Shown here: positions 40,901-55,186 of the stretch, piece by piece
How positions within the stretch are numbered: the stretch's first letter is position 1
Layout of the letters: every line of letters begins with the position of its first letter
Origin: Nematostella vectensis
Taxonomy: Eukaryota > Cnidaria > Anthozoa > Actiniaria > Edwardsiidae
Assembly (NCBI RefSeq): GCF_932526225.1
Contig: NC_064046.1
Coordinates: forward strand, 3,224,001 to 3,288,000
Length of the DNA stretch: 64,000 nucleotides
Direction of reading: 5' to 3'
Made by a program: the position numbers and the translations under genes
Notes under the pieces: generated by a model
Seen by the model: the letters and a program-made list of their open reading frames with translations, nothing else
Databases searched by the model: none
Told to the model about the DNA's origin: nothing

Positions 40901-43900
40901 TTACACTGTCTATTGTTAGATCACAATTCTGATTGTTCACACGCGTCTGCTCATTGCCTACGCGCACTGTCTATTGTTAGATCACAATTCTGATTGTCCA
41001 CGCGCGTCTGCTTATTCCCTACGGGCACTGTCTATTGTTAGATCAACATTCTGATTGTCCACGCGCGTCTGCTCATTCCCTACGCGCACTGTCTATTGTT
41101 TCATCACGATTCTGATTGTTCACGCGCGTCTTCTCATTCCCTACGCGCACTGTTTACTGTTAGATAACAATTCTGATTGTTCACACGCGTCTGCTCATTT
41201 TCTACGCGAACTGTCTACTGTTAGATCACAATTCTGATTGTTCACGCGCGTCTGCTCATCACCTACTCACACTGTCTATTGTTAGATCACAATTCTGATT
41301 GTTCACACGCGTCTGCTCATTACCTACGCGCACTGTTAATTGTTAGATCAACATTCTGATTGATCACGCGCGTCTGCTCATTCCCTACGCGCACTGTCTA
41401 TTGTTATATCACAATTCTGATTGATCACGCGCGTCTGCTCATTCCCTACGCGTACTGTCTATTGTTAGATCATCATTCTAATTGATCACGCGCGTCTGCT
41501 CATTACCTACGCGTACTGTCTATTGTTAGATTAAAATTCTAATTGATAACGCGCGTCTGCTTATCACCTACGCGCACTGTCTACTGTTAGATCACAATTC
41601 TGATTGTTCACACGCGTCTGCTCATTACCTACGAGCACTTTCTATTGTTAGATCACAATTCTGATAGTTCACGCACGTCTGCTCATTACCTACGCGCACT
41701 GTCTATTGTTATATCACAATTCTGATTGATCACGCGCGTCTGCTCATTCCCTACGCGTACTGTCTATTGTTAGATCATCATTCTAATTGATCACGCGCGT
41801 CTGCTCATTACCTACGCGTACTGTCTATTGTTAGATTAAAATTCTAATTGATAACGCGCGTCTGCTTATCACCTACGCGCACTGTCTACTGTTAGATCAC
41901 AATTCTGATTGTTCACACGCGTCTGCTCATTACCTACGAGCACTTTCTATTGTTAGATCACAATTCTGATAGTTCACGCACGTCTGCTCATTACCTACGC
42001 GCACTGTCTATTGTTAGATCACAATTCTGATTTTTCACGCGCGTCTGCTCATTACATACGCGCACTGTCTTCTGTTAGATCACAATTCTGATTGTTCACG
42101 CGCGTCTGCTCATTCCCTGCGCGCACTGTCTACTGTTAGATCACAATTCTGAGTGTTCACGCGCGTCTGCTCATCACCTACTCACACTGTCTATTGTTAG
42201 ATCACAATTCCGACTGTTCACGCGCGTCTGCTCATTACCTACGCGCACTGTCTTTTGTTAGATCACAATTCTGATTGTTCACACGCGTCTGCCCATTACC
42301 TACGCGCACTGTCTATTGTTAGATCAACATTCTAATTGATCACACGCGTCTGCTCATTACCTACGCGTACTGTCTATTGTTAGATTAAAATTCTAATTGA
42401 TAACGCGCGTCTGCTTATCACCTACGCGCACTGTCTACTGTTAGATCACAATTCTGATTGTTCACACGCGTCTGCTCATTACCTACGAGCACTTTCTATT
42501 GTTAGATCACAATTCTGATAGTTCACGCACGTCTGCTCATTACCTACGCGCACTGTCTATTGTTAGATCACAATTCTGATTTTTCACGCGCGTCTGCTCA
42601 TTACATACGCGCACTGTCTTCTGTTAGATCACAATTCTGATTGTTCACGCGCGTCTGCTCATTCCCTACGCGCACTGTCTACTGTTAGATCACAATTCTG
42701 AGTGTTCACGCGCGTCTGCTCATCACCTACTCACACTGTCTATTGTTAGATCACAATTCCGACTGTTCACGCGCGTCTGCTCATTACCTACGCGCACTGT
42801 CTTTTGTTAGATCACAATTCTGATTGTTCACACGCATCTGCTCATTACCTACGCGCACTGTCTATTGTTAGATCACAATTCTAATTGATAACTCGCGTCT
42901 GCTCATCGCCTACGCGCACTGTCTACTTTTAGATCACAATTCCGACTGTTCACGCGCGTCTGCTCATCATCTACGCGCACTGTCTATTGTTAGATCACAA
43001 TTCTGATTGTTCACGCGCGTCTGCTCATCACCTACTTAAACTGTCTTTTGTTAGATCACAATTCTGACTGTACACGCGCGTCTGCTCATCACCTACGCGC
43101 AGTGTCTATTGTTAGATCACAAATCTGATTATTCACGCGCGTCTGCTCATTACCTACTTACACTGTCTATTGTTAGATCACAATTCTGATTGTTCACACG
43201 TCTGCTCATTGCCTACGCGCACTGTCTATTGTTAGATCACAATTCTGATTGTCCACGCGCGTCTGCTCATCACCTACTTACACTGTCTATTGTTAGATCA
43301 CAATTCTGATTGTTCACACGCGTCTGCTCATTGCCTACGCGCACTGTCTATTGTTAGATCACAATTCTGATTGTCCACGCGCGTCTGCTTATTCCCTACG
43401 GGCACTGTCTATTGTTAGATCAACATTCTGATTGTCCACGCGCGTCTGCTCATTCCCTACGCGCACTGTCTATTGTTTCATCACGATTCTGATTGTTCAC
43501 GCGCGTCTTCTCATTCCCTACGCGCACTGTTTACTGTTAGATAACAATTCTGATTGTTCACACGCGTCTGCTCATTTTCTACGCGAACTGTCTACTGTTA
43601 GATCACAATTCTGATTGTTCACGCGCGTCTGCTCATCACCTACTCACACTGTTTATTGTTAGATCACAATTCTGATTGTTCACACGCGTCTGCTCATTAC
43701 CTACGCGCACTGTTAATTGTTAGATCAACATTCTGATTGATCACGCGCGTCTGCTCATTCCCTACGCGCACTGTCTATTGTTATATCACAATTCTGATTG
43801 ATCACGCGCGTCTGCTCATTCCCTACGCGTACTGTCTATTGTTAGATCATCATTCTAATTGATCACGCGCGTCTGCTCATTCCCTACACGCACTGTCTAT

Positions 43901-46407
43901 TGTTAGATCACAATTCTGATTGAACACGCGCGTCTGCTCAATTCCTACGCGCACTGTCTATTGTTAGATCAACATTCTGATTGAACACGCGCGTCTGCTC
44001 AATCCCTACGCGCACTGTCTATTGTTAGATCACAATTCTGATTGAACACGCGCGTCTGCTCAATCCCTACGCGCACTGTCTATTGTTAGATCACAATTCT
44101 GATTGAACACGCGCGTCTGCTCAATCCCTACGCGCACTGTCTATTGTTAGATCAACATTCTGATTGAACACGCGCGTCTGCTCAATCCCTACGCGCACTG
44201 TCTATTGTTAGATCACAATTCTGATTGAACACGCGCGTCTGCTCAATCCCTACGCGCACTGTCTATTGTTAGATCACAATTCTGATTGAACACGCGCGTC
44301 TGCTCATTCCCTACGCGCACTGTCTATTGATCGATCAACATTCTTATTGATAACGCGCGTCTGCTCATCACCTACTCACACTGTCTATTGTTAGATCACA
44401 ATTCTGATTGTTCACACGCGTCTGCTCATTACCTACGCGCACTGTTAATTGTTAGATCAACATTCTGATTGATCACGCGCGTCTGCTCATTCCCTACGCG
44501 CACTGTCTATTGTTATATCACAATTCTGATTGATCACGCGCGTCTGCTCATTCCATACGCGCACTGTCTATTGTTAGATTACAATTCTGATTGTTCACAC
44601 GCGTCTGCTCATTCCCTACGCGCACTGTCTATTGTTAGATTAACATTCTAATTGATAACGCGCGTCTGCTCATCACCTACGCGCACTGTCTACTGTTAGA
44701 TCACAATTCTGATTGTTCGCACGCGTCTGCTCATTACCTACGGGCACTTTCTATTGTTAGATCACAATTCTGTAAGTTCACGCGCGTCTACTCATTACCT
44801 ACGCGCACTGTCTTTTCTTAGATCACAATTCTGATTGATCTCGCGCGTCTGCTCATCACCTACTCACACTGTCTATTGTTAGATCACAATTCCGACTGTT
44901 CACGCGCGTCTTCTCATTCCCTACGCGCACTGTTTACTGTTAGATAACAATTCCGATTGTTCACACGCGTCTGCCCATTACCTACGCGCACTGTCTATTG
45001 TTAGATCAACATTCTAATTGATCACACGCGTCTGCTCATTACCTACGCGTACTGTCTATTGTTAGATTAAAATTCTAATTGATAACGCGCGTCTGCTTAT
45101 CACCTACGCGCACTGTCTACTGTTAGATCACAATTCTGATTGTTCACACGCGTCTGCTCATTACCTACGAGCACTTTCTATTGTTAGATCACAATTCTGA
45201 TAGTTCACGCACGTCTGCTCATTACCTACGCGCACTGTCTATTGTTAGATCACAATTCTGATTTTTCACGCGCGTCTGCTCATTACATACGCGCACTGTC
45301 TTCTGTTAGATCACAATTCTGATTGATCACGCGCGTCTGCTCATTCCCTACGCGCACTGTCTACTGTTAGATCACAATTCTGATTGTTCACGCGCGTCTG
45401 CTCATTCCCTACGCGCACTGTCTACTGTTAGATCACAATTCTGAGTGTTCACGCGCGTCTGCTCATCACCTACTCACACTGTCTATTGTTAGATCACAAT
45501 TCCGACTGTTCACGCGCGTCTGCTCATTACCTACGCGCACTGTCTTTTGTTAGATCACAATTCTGATTGTTCACACGCGTCTGCCCATTACCTACGCGCA
45601 CTGTCTATTGTTAGATCAACATTCTAATTGATCACACGCGTCTGCTCATTACCTACGCGTACTGTCTATTGTTAGATTAAAATTCTAATTGATAACGCGC
45701 GTCTGCTTATCACCTACGCGCACTGTCTACTGTTAGATCACAATTCTGATTGTTCACACGCGTCTGCTCAGTACCTACGAGCACTTTCTATTGTTAGATC
45801 ACAATTCTGATAGTTCACGCACGTCTGCTCATTACCTACGCGCACTGTCTATTGTTAGATCACAATTCTGATTTTTCACGCGCGTCTGCTCATTACATAC
45901 GCGCACTGTCTTCTGTTAGATCACAATTCTGATTGTTCACGCGCGTCTGCTCATTCCCTACGCGCACTGTCTACTGTTAGATCACAATTCTGAGTGTTCA
46001 CGCGCGTCTGCTCATCACCTACTCACACTGTCTATTGTTAGATCACAATTCCGACTGTTCACGCGCGTCTGCTCATTACCTACGCGCACTGTCTTTTGTT
46101 AGATCACAATTCTGATTGTTCACACGCGTCTGCTCATTACCTACGCGCACTGTCTATTGTTAGATCACAATTCTAATTGATAACTCGCGTCTGCTCATCG
46201 CCTACGCGCACTGTCTACTTTTAGATCACAATTCCGACTGTTCACGCGCGTCTGCTCATCATCTACGCGCACTGTCTATTGTTAGATCACAATTCTGATT
46301 GTTCACGCGCGTCTGCTCATCACCTACTTAAACTGTCTTTTGTTAGATCACAATTCTGACTGTACACGCGCGTCTGCTCATCACCTACGCGCAGTGTCTA
46401 TTGTTAG
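37935..46407 (+). repeat. 61-bp satellite array, left part (~139 units)
   Basis: Unit, starting arbitrarily: GATCACGCGCGTCTGCTCAT, TCCCTACGCGCACTGTCTAT, TGTTAGATCACAATTCTGATT. Each unit carries two dyads: GCGCGT...ACGCGC around a 13-base spacer, and ACAAT-TCTG-ATTGT. The first copies (37935-38100) are degenerate, as expected at a satellite edge. Blocks recur: TCCCTACACG at 38151 and 38883 are 732 bp (12 units) apart, and CGCAGTGTCT recurs at 40721, 43098 and 46390. A few units lack two bases (59 bp). Sixty-codon ORFs here are artefacts. Confidence 0.97.
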
Positions 46408-46559
46408 CACAGGAAAAAAATATGATTTCCCAATTCTAACATTTTGGGTTATAGTTGGGAAAATTTCCCAATAATGTGAAAAAATGGGGAAAACTGAAAC
46501 AAGAATTGGGAAATTATTGAGTTCCAATCTAAGCCAAAACTTCCTTTCACAAAAAATTC

Positions 46560-48345
46560 ACTTTAATGGAATAAGATGGGATTTATTCCCAATAAAATCC
46601 CATTACTGGGAAATGGATGTGAATTCATACACAATAAATACCCAAAACTGGAAATCAAATACATGTATTTTCCCAATAAAATCCCACTACTGGGAAATGG
46701 ATGTGAATTCATACACAATAAATACCCAAAACTGGGAATCAAATAGATGTATTTTCCCAATAAAATCCCACTACTGGGAAATGGATGTGAATTCGTACAC
46801 AATAAATACCCAAAACTGGGAATCAAATACATGTATTTTCCCAATAAAATCCCTGTACTGGGAAATGGATGTGAATTCGTACACAATAAATACCCAAAAC
46901 TGGGAATCAAATACATGTATTTTCCCAATAAAATCCTACTACTGGGAAATGGATGTGAATTCATACACAATAAATACCCAAAACTGGGAATCAAATACAT
47001 GTATTTTCCCAATAAAATCCCACTACTGGGAAATGGATGTGAATTCATACACAATAAATACCCAAAACTGGGAATCAAATACATGTATTTTCCCAATAAA
47101 ATCCCACTATTGGGAAATGGATGTGAATTCATACACAATAAATACCCAAAACTGGGAATCAAATACATGTATTTTCCCAATAAAATCCCACTACTGGGAA
47201 ATGGATGTGAATTCATACACAATAAATACCCAAAACTGGAAATCAAATACATGTATTTTCCCAATAAAATCCCACTACTGGGAAATGGATGTGAATTCAT
47301 ACACAATAAATACCCAAAACTGGGAATCAAATAGATGTATTTTCCCAATAAAATCCCACTACTGGGAAATGGATGTGAATTCATACACAATAAATACCCA
47401 AAACTGGGAATCAAATACATGTATTTTCCCAATAAAATCCCTGTACTGGGAAATGGATGTGAATTCGTACACAATAAATACCCAAAACTGGGAATCAAAT
47501 ACATGTATTTTCCCAATAAAATCCTACTACTGGGAAATGGATGTGAATTCATACACAATAAATACCCAAAACTGGGAATCAAATACATGTATTTTCCCAA
47601 TAAAATCCCACTACTGGGAAATGGATGTGAATTCATACACAATAAATACCCAAAACTGGGAATCAAATACATGTATTTTCCCAATAAAATCCCACTATTG
47701 GGAAATGGATGTGAATTCATACACAATAAATACCCAAAACTGGGAATCAAATACATGTATTTTCCCAATAAAATCCCACTACTGGGAAATGGATGTGAAT
47801 TCATACACAATAAATACCCAAAACTGGGTATCAAATACATGTATTTTCCCAATAAAATCCCTGTACTGGGAAATGGATGTGAATTTATACACAATAAATA
47901 CCCAAAACTGGGAATCAAATACATGTATTTTCCCAATAAAATCCCACTACTGGGAAATGGATGTGAATTCATACACAATAAATACCCAAAACTGGGTATC
48001 AAATACATGTATTTTCCCAATAAAATCCCTGTACTGGGAAATGGATGTGAATTCATACACAATAAATACCCAAAACTGGGAATCAAATTTATGTATTTTC
48101 CCAATAAAATCCCACTACTGGGAAATGGATGTGAATTCATACACAATAAATACCCAAAACTGGGAATCAAATACATGTATTTTCCCAATAAAATCCCACT
48201 ACTGGGAAATGCATGTGAATTCATACACAATAAATACCCAAAACTGGGAATCAAATACATGTATTTTCCCAATAAAATCCCTGTACTGGGAAATGGATGT
48301 GAATTCATACACAATAAATACCCAAAACAGGGAATCAAATACATG
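46560..48345. repeat. 84-bp subterminal array at the transposon left end (~21 units)
   Basis: The unit includes TTTCCCAATAAAATCCCACT, ACTGGGAAATGGATGTGAAT and TCATACACAATAAATACCCA, then AAACTGGGAATCAAATACATGTA. It repeats the TIR-like words TTTCCCAA and TGGGAA. A block of seven units (588 bp) is itself duplicated: GGAAATCAAATACATG recurs at about 46650 and 47238. Because 84 is a multiple of three without stops, both strands are open for more than 600 codons with a 28-residue period. Almost certainly non-coding. Confidence 0.95.
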
Positions 48346-48509
48346 TGTGTATATTTTCTGCATTGAAAATAAGTAATACAATTATTACTAATTAACCAAG
48401 TAAGATTGCTGTTCAAGTCTATATTAAAATTAAATATGATAAGATTGATCGCTTACAGTAAAATGTACATTTTGTGCTCAGCTGTGCAGCACACATTCCA
48501 AGATGAATT

Positions 48510-51500
48510 TTATACTGACTTTTGCCAAATGTTTCCACTTATCCAGTGACCATTTGCAATACCGATTATGGAATCAAAGACCACAGTGTTTCTTGCTTGC
48601 CTGGAAAAGCTTTCTCTTACAAATCTATTGGGATGTTGTTGTTTCTCCACATAGAAATACACCTCAACTGCCTTGTTAGACAAATCAACACTTGACACTC
48701 TTCCGTACCAAATATCCCCTTGCTTTTCGCCTTGAATGAACAACATGTCATCTTTTTCTGGATACACAGGGACCAAGAGCCTTGGAACATCTTTTAACTG
48801 TCTATCATAATCCACAACAGTTTGAAGGTTTGTCTGAGCATGCTTGTACAACATCACCTTTCTCTGTACACTTTGATGTGAAAAGATGACTGAATTATCA
48901 TTGGGTTGTAATTTGACTTTAGGAAAGCCACTCCATACATTAACATCAATTTCTCCTTCAGAGGATTTGTTAAAAGGCTTTATAAAACCTTCAATCAATA
49001 CACTGTGATTATTGTCTAGTACAAATCTTATCAACAAGAACCGCTTTATCTGGACAATACATTCACCATCCTCCAACGAAGCAATAATATTGTCATTACT
49101 TGATAAGACCAAGCCATTAAATCCAACATTACTTAAAAAACATTTCCCTGAAGTAGATGCAATTCTAGATGCCGATTGAACAGACTGTGGGAGTGATAAA
49201 ATGGAATTGATTCTAGAACATTCATTGTCTGTTAACTCAATTACTTGCAATTGAGGTTTTCTTGAGCCTATTAGCAATCCTTCACATTTACTGGCTGTAC
49301 AGATTTTCCTAGCCTCATCCTCAGACTTGACAATGCCCTGATTAAAAAAAATGTACATTTTTATGTACTAACCATTAAACAGATTACATGTATAGAGCCT
49401 TTTGATAAATCCCAAAGTGCTGTGGTTTTTGCACTTGATGCCAAATTTATTCTTTTAAATTTTATTTACATTGTAAAAACTTCAAAAGAATATAATTTGA
49501 CATAAAATGTGATAAACAAAGCATTCTGGTATTTATAAGACTATAAACAGCTCTAGATGTTAATCAATCAATATGCAAATAAATGAATGATTATATATAT
49601 TCAGTCCATATTTGTTTACTTTTATTATTACTTCAAATAATGGAATGTCCTGCGACTAAAAAGATTTACATTGATGACACAGTACATACCTCAATCTTAT
49701 CATCCTTTTCTTCAATGGGGAGATCACCATGTGCTTGTTCCAAACTTTTCAAGCTTTCTCTTCTACATTCTGCTTTAGCAAATGTCATTTCTAATCCTTT
49801 ACAGTTGTGGGAGCGCCCTACATATTTCTTTACAGCTCTTTCAAACACAGCGCACCAATAGTTGTCTGATGCTGCAAAGTTTATCAGGTCTTCATGTGCA
49901 TGTGTCAAATTGTGTACCGATATTGTGCACATTTCAAGTCCTTGTGTCTCCTCAATTCTTATTATCAGTGTTTGTGCAAGTCTCTCATGTAGCTGTATCA
50001 TGCTATCCGTCCAGCCATTCCTCCCACTATAGAAGTGCAGTTCAGTTAGGTAGGAAACTAAACTTATGATTTCAAGTTCTTTAGGGTCTGGAATCTTATC
50101 CTCTACAATGCATCCTAGCATTGGAAAGAAAAATTTCTGAAAAGATTCTGCTTTCCAGTGTCCAAGGCCTTTGTGTTCTTTGCCAATTGAAGTAGGAATA
50201 CGTCCTTGTTTAAATTCTGTGTTCCAAGGAAATTGTGCAATTTGCTCATCTACATATACAGCATCTAATAACTCTAGCTGTAACAGTCTTGAAAGTTGGT
50301 TTTTGCATATATTCAAAGGCAGAGTATGGAAAATGTCATAAACCATGTGGTATAAACAGTCAAACTTATAGAGGGGATACAAATATTGATGAAATATTGG
50401 AGTTCCAGTAAATCCTTCCTGTGATGATAGTTTCTTTCGTACACTTACTCGGTTTTCATTGTCTAGATCATAAAAGATACTCTCCTCTGCTGTCACATCT
50501 CTCTTCTCCCATGGATGCCGAGCATGAAAACGATTATCACCATAATAATAGTGAGTTGATTGAAGACTTTGCTGTCCTACCATCTTACATCTCCTACAAG
50601 CACATTTCCCCTGGTTCAAGTACTTTCCAAACTCACATTGTCCTGGGTGATCTGCAGCCCAGCACAGTAACATAACACGCACTGTTTCAATTTCATGTGC
50701 TTCATAATCAGGAACAGTAATAGCATTTGAAGGATAAGGAACTTCAAAGCCATGTATGAAGCCATCACAGAGGTCATTAATGAGTGGCTGTATAAATGGA
50801 TCATAAGCCTCTGGTACACCTTTTGGCACAGTTGTACACGGTACAAAACCAATAACATATACTTCATCAATATGTGATCTATCTGTCTTGAACATATTTA
50901 ATATGGAAACTTCAAGAGAACCACAACTTCTGCCACTTGTACTGAATGGCTGCCAGCCATCCCAGTGTCCGATTAATGCCAGATTCAAAGGAGAACCCCT
51001 TGCTACTTCAGCTTTATGTGAAAATTTATTAAAACATTCTGGACATTCGAGCAATGACAAACCATCAATATCTTTTGGAGATGAATTGATTAAGTCTGAT
51101 GAAATAACAGTGAGACACTCCCCGCACCTTGTTGGGACAGTCCACAATTGATCTGGGTCCCAAAACCACTGCACCTCTAACCATCTTTCCCCATCCCAAA
51201 CCTCTTTTTTTAAGGGCCAACTTGTGTTTCTCTTTAACCAGTGTTCTCGTTCTTGCCAATGTGATAGCATTTTCCTACACATATTTAGATTCCGAAACCA
51301 GTTCTTTAGCTTTTCATGTAAACCAAGATAGTAATACTTTATATATCCACATTTTCCACAGTTGGGGCATAACTCATTTTTACTCTCCATAATACCCCAC
51401 TTACGGGAATACAGGTACTTTTTAGTTGTCTTACCATTTCTTGTGAAAGACTTCTCTGCTCGACAAATGCAAATATAATATTCCTTTGGGTCTGTGAATC

Positions 51501-52038
51501 CCTCTTCTTTCAAAAGCGACTGTACTTCTGACCAAGATTTTGGCCATAGAGAAGCCAAAATATCCTCATCAATTTCTGGATCAAGGTTGGTAAATAACAT
51601 TGTCCTCCCATAACTCAAAATATCCTCGAATGTTTTTATTGAACACCCACTATTATCCACAATAGTCATAGCTTGCAGAACAGCCTTTACAACAAGTCTT
51701 TTGTAAGGGTTGCCTTGATTGAAGTCATCTTCCATGTCATTTCTATTTTCATTGTCATGATTCATACATACATCTTGGACAACATTTATTTCGCAATCGA
51801 TATTTTCTGAAGTTTCCATCGTGACATCAGATGTTTCATGTTCTTCAAACGTATTTTGTCCAAAAGCTTCGTCCTCTTTCGAGTTGTGAAATGAAGATGA
51901 TATACGAGCTTCGTTCCAGTGCCGTAGTTCTGTTTTCCTTGTAACAGCTCTTCCTTTACAGCGATAGCACCTACAATGAACATGTCTATAAGATAATTCA
52001 GTACAGCTGCATGTGGATACTTCTTTTCTTGACCACAT
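48510..52038 (-). CDS. CACTA/EnSpm-type transposase (two coding exons)
   Basis: Join of 52038-49690 and 49337-48510, phase 0, with donor GAG|GTATGT and acceptor TTTTAATCAG|GGC, giving about 1,058 residues. It would cut and paste the element. Regions in order: a Cys/His cluster (CSCTELSYRHVHCRCYRCKG), CPNCGKCGYIKYYYLGLHEK, the catalytic-core block GHWDGWQPF..CGSLEVSILNM, then DEVYVIGFVPCTTVPKG, then CWAADHPGQCEFGKYLN followed by CACRRCK, and DIFHTLPLNICKN. Exon 2 carries a BAH/Tudor-like stretch (DIWYGRVSSVDLSNKAVEVY). This order matches animal EnSpm proteins. The Met at 52038 is preferred because it is the first ATG before the Cys cluster; the frame is open further upstream without ATG. Exact catalytic residues need alignment. 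Confidence 0.87.
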
Positions 52039-52311
52039 TTCGACGTTGAATCCACCATATATTCCTCTTGTAGCTCTTTGCACGCATCCGCCATCTTTGT
52101 TTACCACAGGAAGCCCAAATTCAGCACTTGTTAGCCAATAGTGAGAAAGCTTATACCAACAACTAAAACGGCGGGAAAAAACTACCAATCAATGCCGCTG
52201 TTAGAAAAATTGAAGGAAAGGCGGGCAAAATTGACCAATGAGATAGCAAATAGACTCATGAACAGCGTAGCTTGCCCGGCCTTGCTGTATTTTCACTGCA
52301 AATATTCCAAG
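52039..52311. promoter_or_regulatory. Divergent promoter between transposase and accessory gene
   Basis: 273 bp between the two start codons. It contains three CCAAT boxes at almost exact 50-bp spacing (52135-52139, 52185-52189, 52235-52239), an E2F-like GGCGGGAAA (52170-52178), and AAGATGGCGG on the minus strand (about 52087-52096). NF-Y-bound CCAAT boxes are typical of bidirectional, cell-cycle-controlled animal promoters. No TATA box seen. Confidence 0.6.
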
Positions 52312-54778
52312 ATGGATGACTCGATTGTACAAGAAGGGCAGAGTGGTACGAGTCAGGTGAACGAAAACGCTCAAATTCTTACGGACAAGAACGATTTGGA
52401 ATCGAAAATTAAAGATCTATTCGGCGAGGAAGTTTTAAATGCTTTCAAACGTGAGTATGCATGCACTGCTTTCACAAAAATACTGAACTAAATTTGAAAC
52501 CCCACTCAACAGAGCAACTTTTTCTTTCTTGAACTAGGTGAACAAGTTGTCAATGAGATGGCTATTTCAGACCTCTTGGAAAGGAAAGCGGATGCCACAA
52601 TCTTTCAAAGACTTTCCTTGTGTTACGGTAAAGCGGTCATTTTCAAGAAGGAGTTTAGTTTTCTCAAAAGACAAAAGGCATCTTTTGGCGCCAAAACGTC
52701 CCCTTCTCCTCCGCCAAAACCGACTATGGCCGACTTACAACAGCTGAATCCAGAAATGAAGCACTTATATCTTACAAAGTAAGCTATTTAACTTATTTTG
52801 TGTTACAAATATTTTGTTTGTTTGTCAGCAAATATTCAACTACAATGGATTAATCAGATGACATGGTCATCTTGTCTTGAGGACCTCGAGGTATTAAAAA
52901 TGGCTGCCTTGTTATGTGAGCGAATCCATTTCCATCGAGGTTGTTTCAGCTACTAATGCATTTGAATCATTCATAATATATTCTAAGGTTGCCAATTTAT
53001 GTTTTAACAAAGATATTTGAGTAAGTTTTCTTTTGGTAAACTTGTTTTATTAAAATGTAAGATCAGAACATTTGGATTCTTAGAATAGGTTAAAAACACT
53101 CCCCCTGTTTTGGTGGTCCTTTTTATTGTTCTCGGAAACTAAACAAACTTTGTATTTCACAAAATCCAATACAAACAAAAACTATTAAATTACAAAACTC
53201 AATGCTGATCATGCAAGTACATCGAGCTGCAGTAGCCCATGCCATGTGCAAGAGTTTCAGCCACAGAAAGCCCAAATATAAAAAGCAAACGATGTTTATG
53301 GGCACAGGGCACCCAATATATTATTATCAACAAAAATAGTACCCACATTGATTGCATTTTATTTTATTTAGACGTAAAAAAATAGGGGTATTAGCAGCAA
53401 ACAAATGGACTGAATTTCCAAAGTTTAACTCGCCTGAGGCCAAAGCTGAACTAGATGCATTTGCCGAAAACATAGAGAAAGAATGTGGCATAAAAGAGAT
53501 CAATTTTGGAAAGGAAGGAATAAAGAAGCACATACAGAGTTTTTGCAATGAACAACGTAGATACAACAAAAAACGAAAACGTCCATCTTATGATGATGAT
53601 TATAAGGTAATAAAAATATTTCTTTTAATTGCATTGTTTGTTTATTTATGTGCTTTTGCATGTCTGCAGGTTTGTTAATAGTTTTCGTCAACTGAAGTGA
53701 TCAACTTTTTTGTACACTTGGCATTTCGTTGACTAAATGTAATGTAAATGTACCATCAATTGCAAAGCACACAGACACAAGTAGTCATTTTGTATCTATG
53801 AGAGTTGCACTTCAGTTATAGTATTTTTTAACTTTTGTAGATTCCAAGTTCCCAGGCCATAAAAAAAGAGATGCAAAGCAACCATAGCTCATCAGATCTA
53901 GAGGTAAATTTTGTTTTAGCATACCTAAGTAAATTTGATACTTTGTAGAATCTAGTATTAATGTGTTATCATACTAAATATCTTATATATAAGTATTATC
54001 TCATATTTTCATGAAAACTTGCAGTGTGGATACTTTAAATGGGACCACTTTAAGATATTGTGATTGAATGACAATTGTGAATTAAAACAAAGCATTTTTA
54101 CTAAAACAATGTCGACCAATCAGATCACAAAGAACAAAAACTTAATAAGCTGAAGTTTCCTAAGTTGAAGTGCTTTGTTTCTATTCATAATTTGTCATGC
54201 AATCACATTCTCAAAGTGGTCCCAGTTGAAATGTCCACACTGTAATGCATTTTTAAAGTATTTTCAAAGCATTAATGAACCTTGCAAAATGTATTAAATG
54301 CTGATAATGTGTATTTTGACTACAGGAAAGCTCAGTAGATCTAGACAGAGAGGGGGAACAGGATGAACATTTAGAACAGGATGGAAGTAGTGCTGGAGAC
54401 ACAGAGATTTTGAGTGATGATGAGATGGAAGGAAGCCAGTGCCCTATAAGCCCCAAAATTCCAAAACCCAGCACTAGCACTTCAAGCCCAGAAGATGCGA
54501 AAGCAGGTGATCAAGTTGAAGCTCTACCATTAAAAATAAAGAGGGCAGTGATTAAATCAGTGTTTGGTAAACAACTCACCAGAGAGGTGTGTGTTGATGT
54601 ACTTAAAAATAAATTCTTTTTGAAAAGCAATGCCTTAACATCTCTTTCACCTAGTCAGGCAATAGCAGTACTTATTAGAAAACTTGTAAGTCAAAAATAC
54701 GTAGAATTTAAAACACCACCGTCTCAGATAACATCTATTAATGATGTAAACGTGTTAAAGGAAATTTCACTGATTTGA
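52312..54778 (+). CDS. Transposon accessory protein, candidate DNA-binding (five coding exons)
   Basis: Exons 52312-52450, 52538-52778, 53372-53606, 53841-53903 and 54326-54778. All are GT-AG with matching phase, encoding about 376 residues. It starts MDDSIVQEGQSG just inside the shared promoter. Features: a Leu-rich N-terminus; a compact domain with WTEFPKFNSPEAKAELDAFA, then a basic run RRYNKKRKR; an acidic Ser/Asp/Glu region; and a C-terminal domain (RAVIKSVFGKQLTREVCVDV, then KNKFFLKSNALTSLSP). I do not recognise the family; the C-terminus loosely recalls BEN-type domains. By analogy with plant CACTA elements, whose second protein binds subterminal repeats, it may bind the arrays at the element ends. 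This role is inferred. Confidence 0.8.
54022..54242. mobile_element. MITE nested in an accessory-gene intron
   Basis: Starts CAGTGTGGATACTTTAAATG and ends CCACACTG. About 75 bp of each end pair as imperfect inverted repeats, including the shared words GGGACCACTTT and TGTGATTG. CAGTG ends recall hAT, but no 8-bp target duplication was found. It lies in the last intron of the accessory gene, so splicing would remove it. Confidence 0.8.
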
Positions 54779-55186
54779 GGTAGACACTTAATTATACACT
54801 TGTCTTTGTTAGGTTCTTTATATCTTCTAAAAGCTTAATTCGTTATTTGCTTCAAAATATTTAGAAATAGTTTGAGAAATTTAGCTTGTTTGAATTGGAT
54901 ATGCTGAAGTTGTAGCCACTAGTGATGTGAGGCAGGCTTAACAGCTTAAATCTTTATGTGATATTGATCTAATAGGTCTGTGCATGTTGATATTAATTGT
55001 TGTGTAACTTCTGAGTATTGACATGGGCAATATTTGATGCAAATGTCATGTCATGTGCAATAATCTTGGGTATTTGTATAGCATTACAATCATCACCCAC
55101 TTGCACATCAAATTAATATTGTATTTAAGTTAACCAAAACATGGCACTTCTGCTGTTAATGTTTATCACGAATTTATGTTACAGTA

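Noticed and set aside
46484-48416. Plus and minus ORFs of 617-630 codons with a 28-residue period
   Set aside because: Produced by the 84-bp subterminal array, whose length is a multiple of three. Both strands being open argues against coding.
51786-52094. Minus-strand ORF beginning MADACKELQEE
   Set aside because: It overlaps the transposase N-terminal Cys/His cluster in another frame and has no family similarity. It could be an upstream ORF at most.
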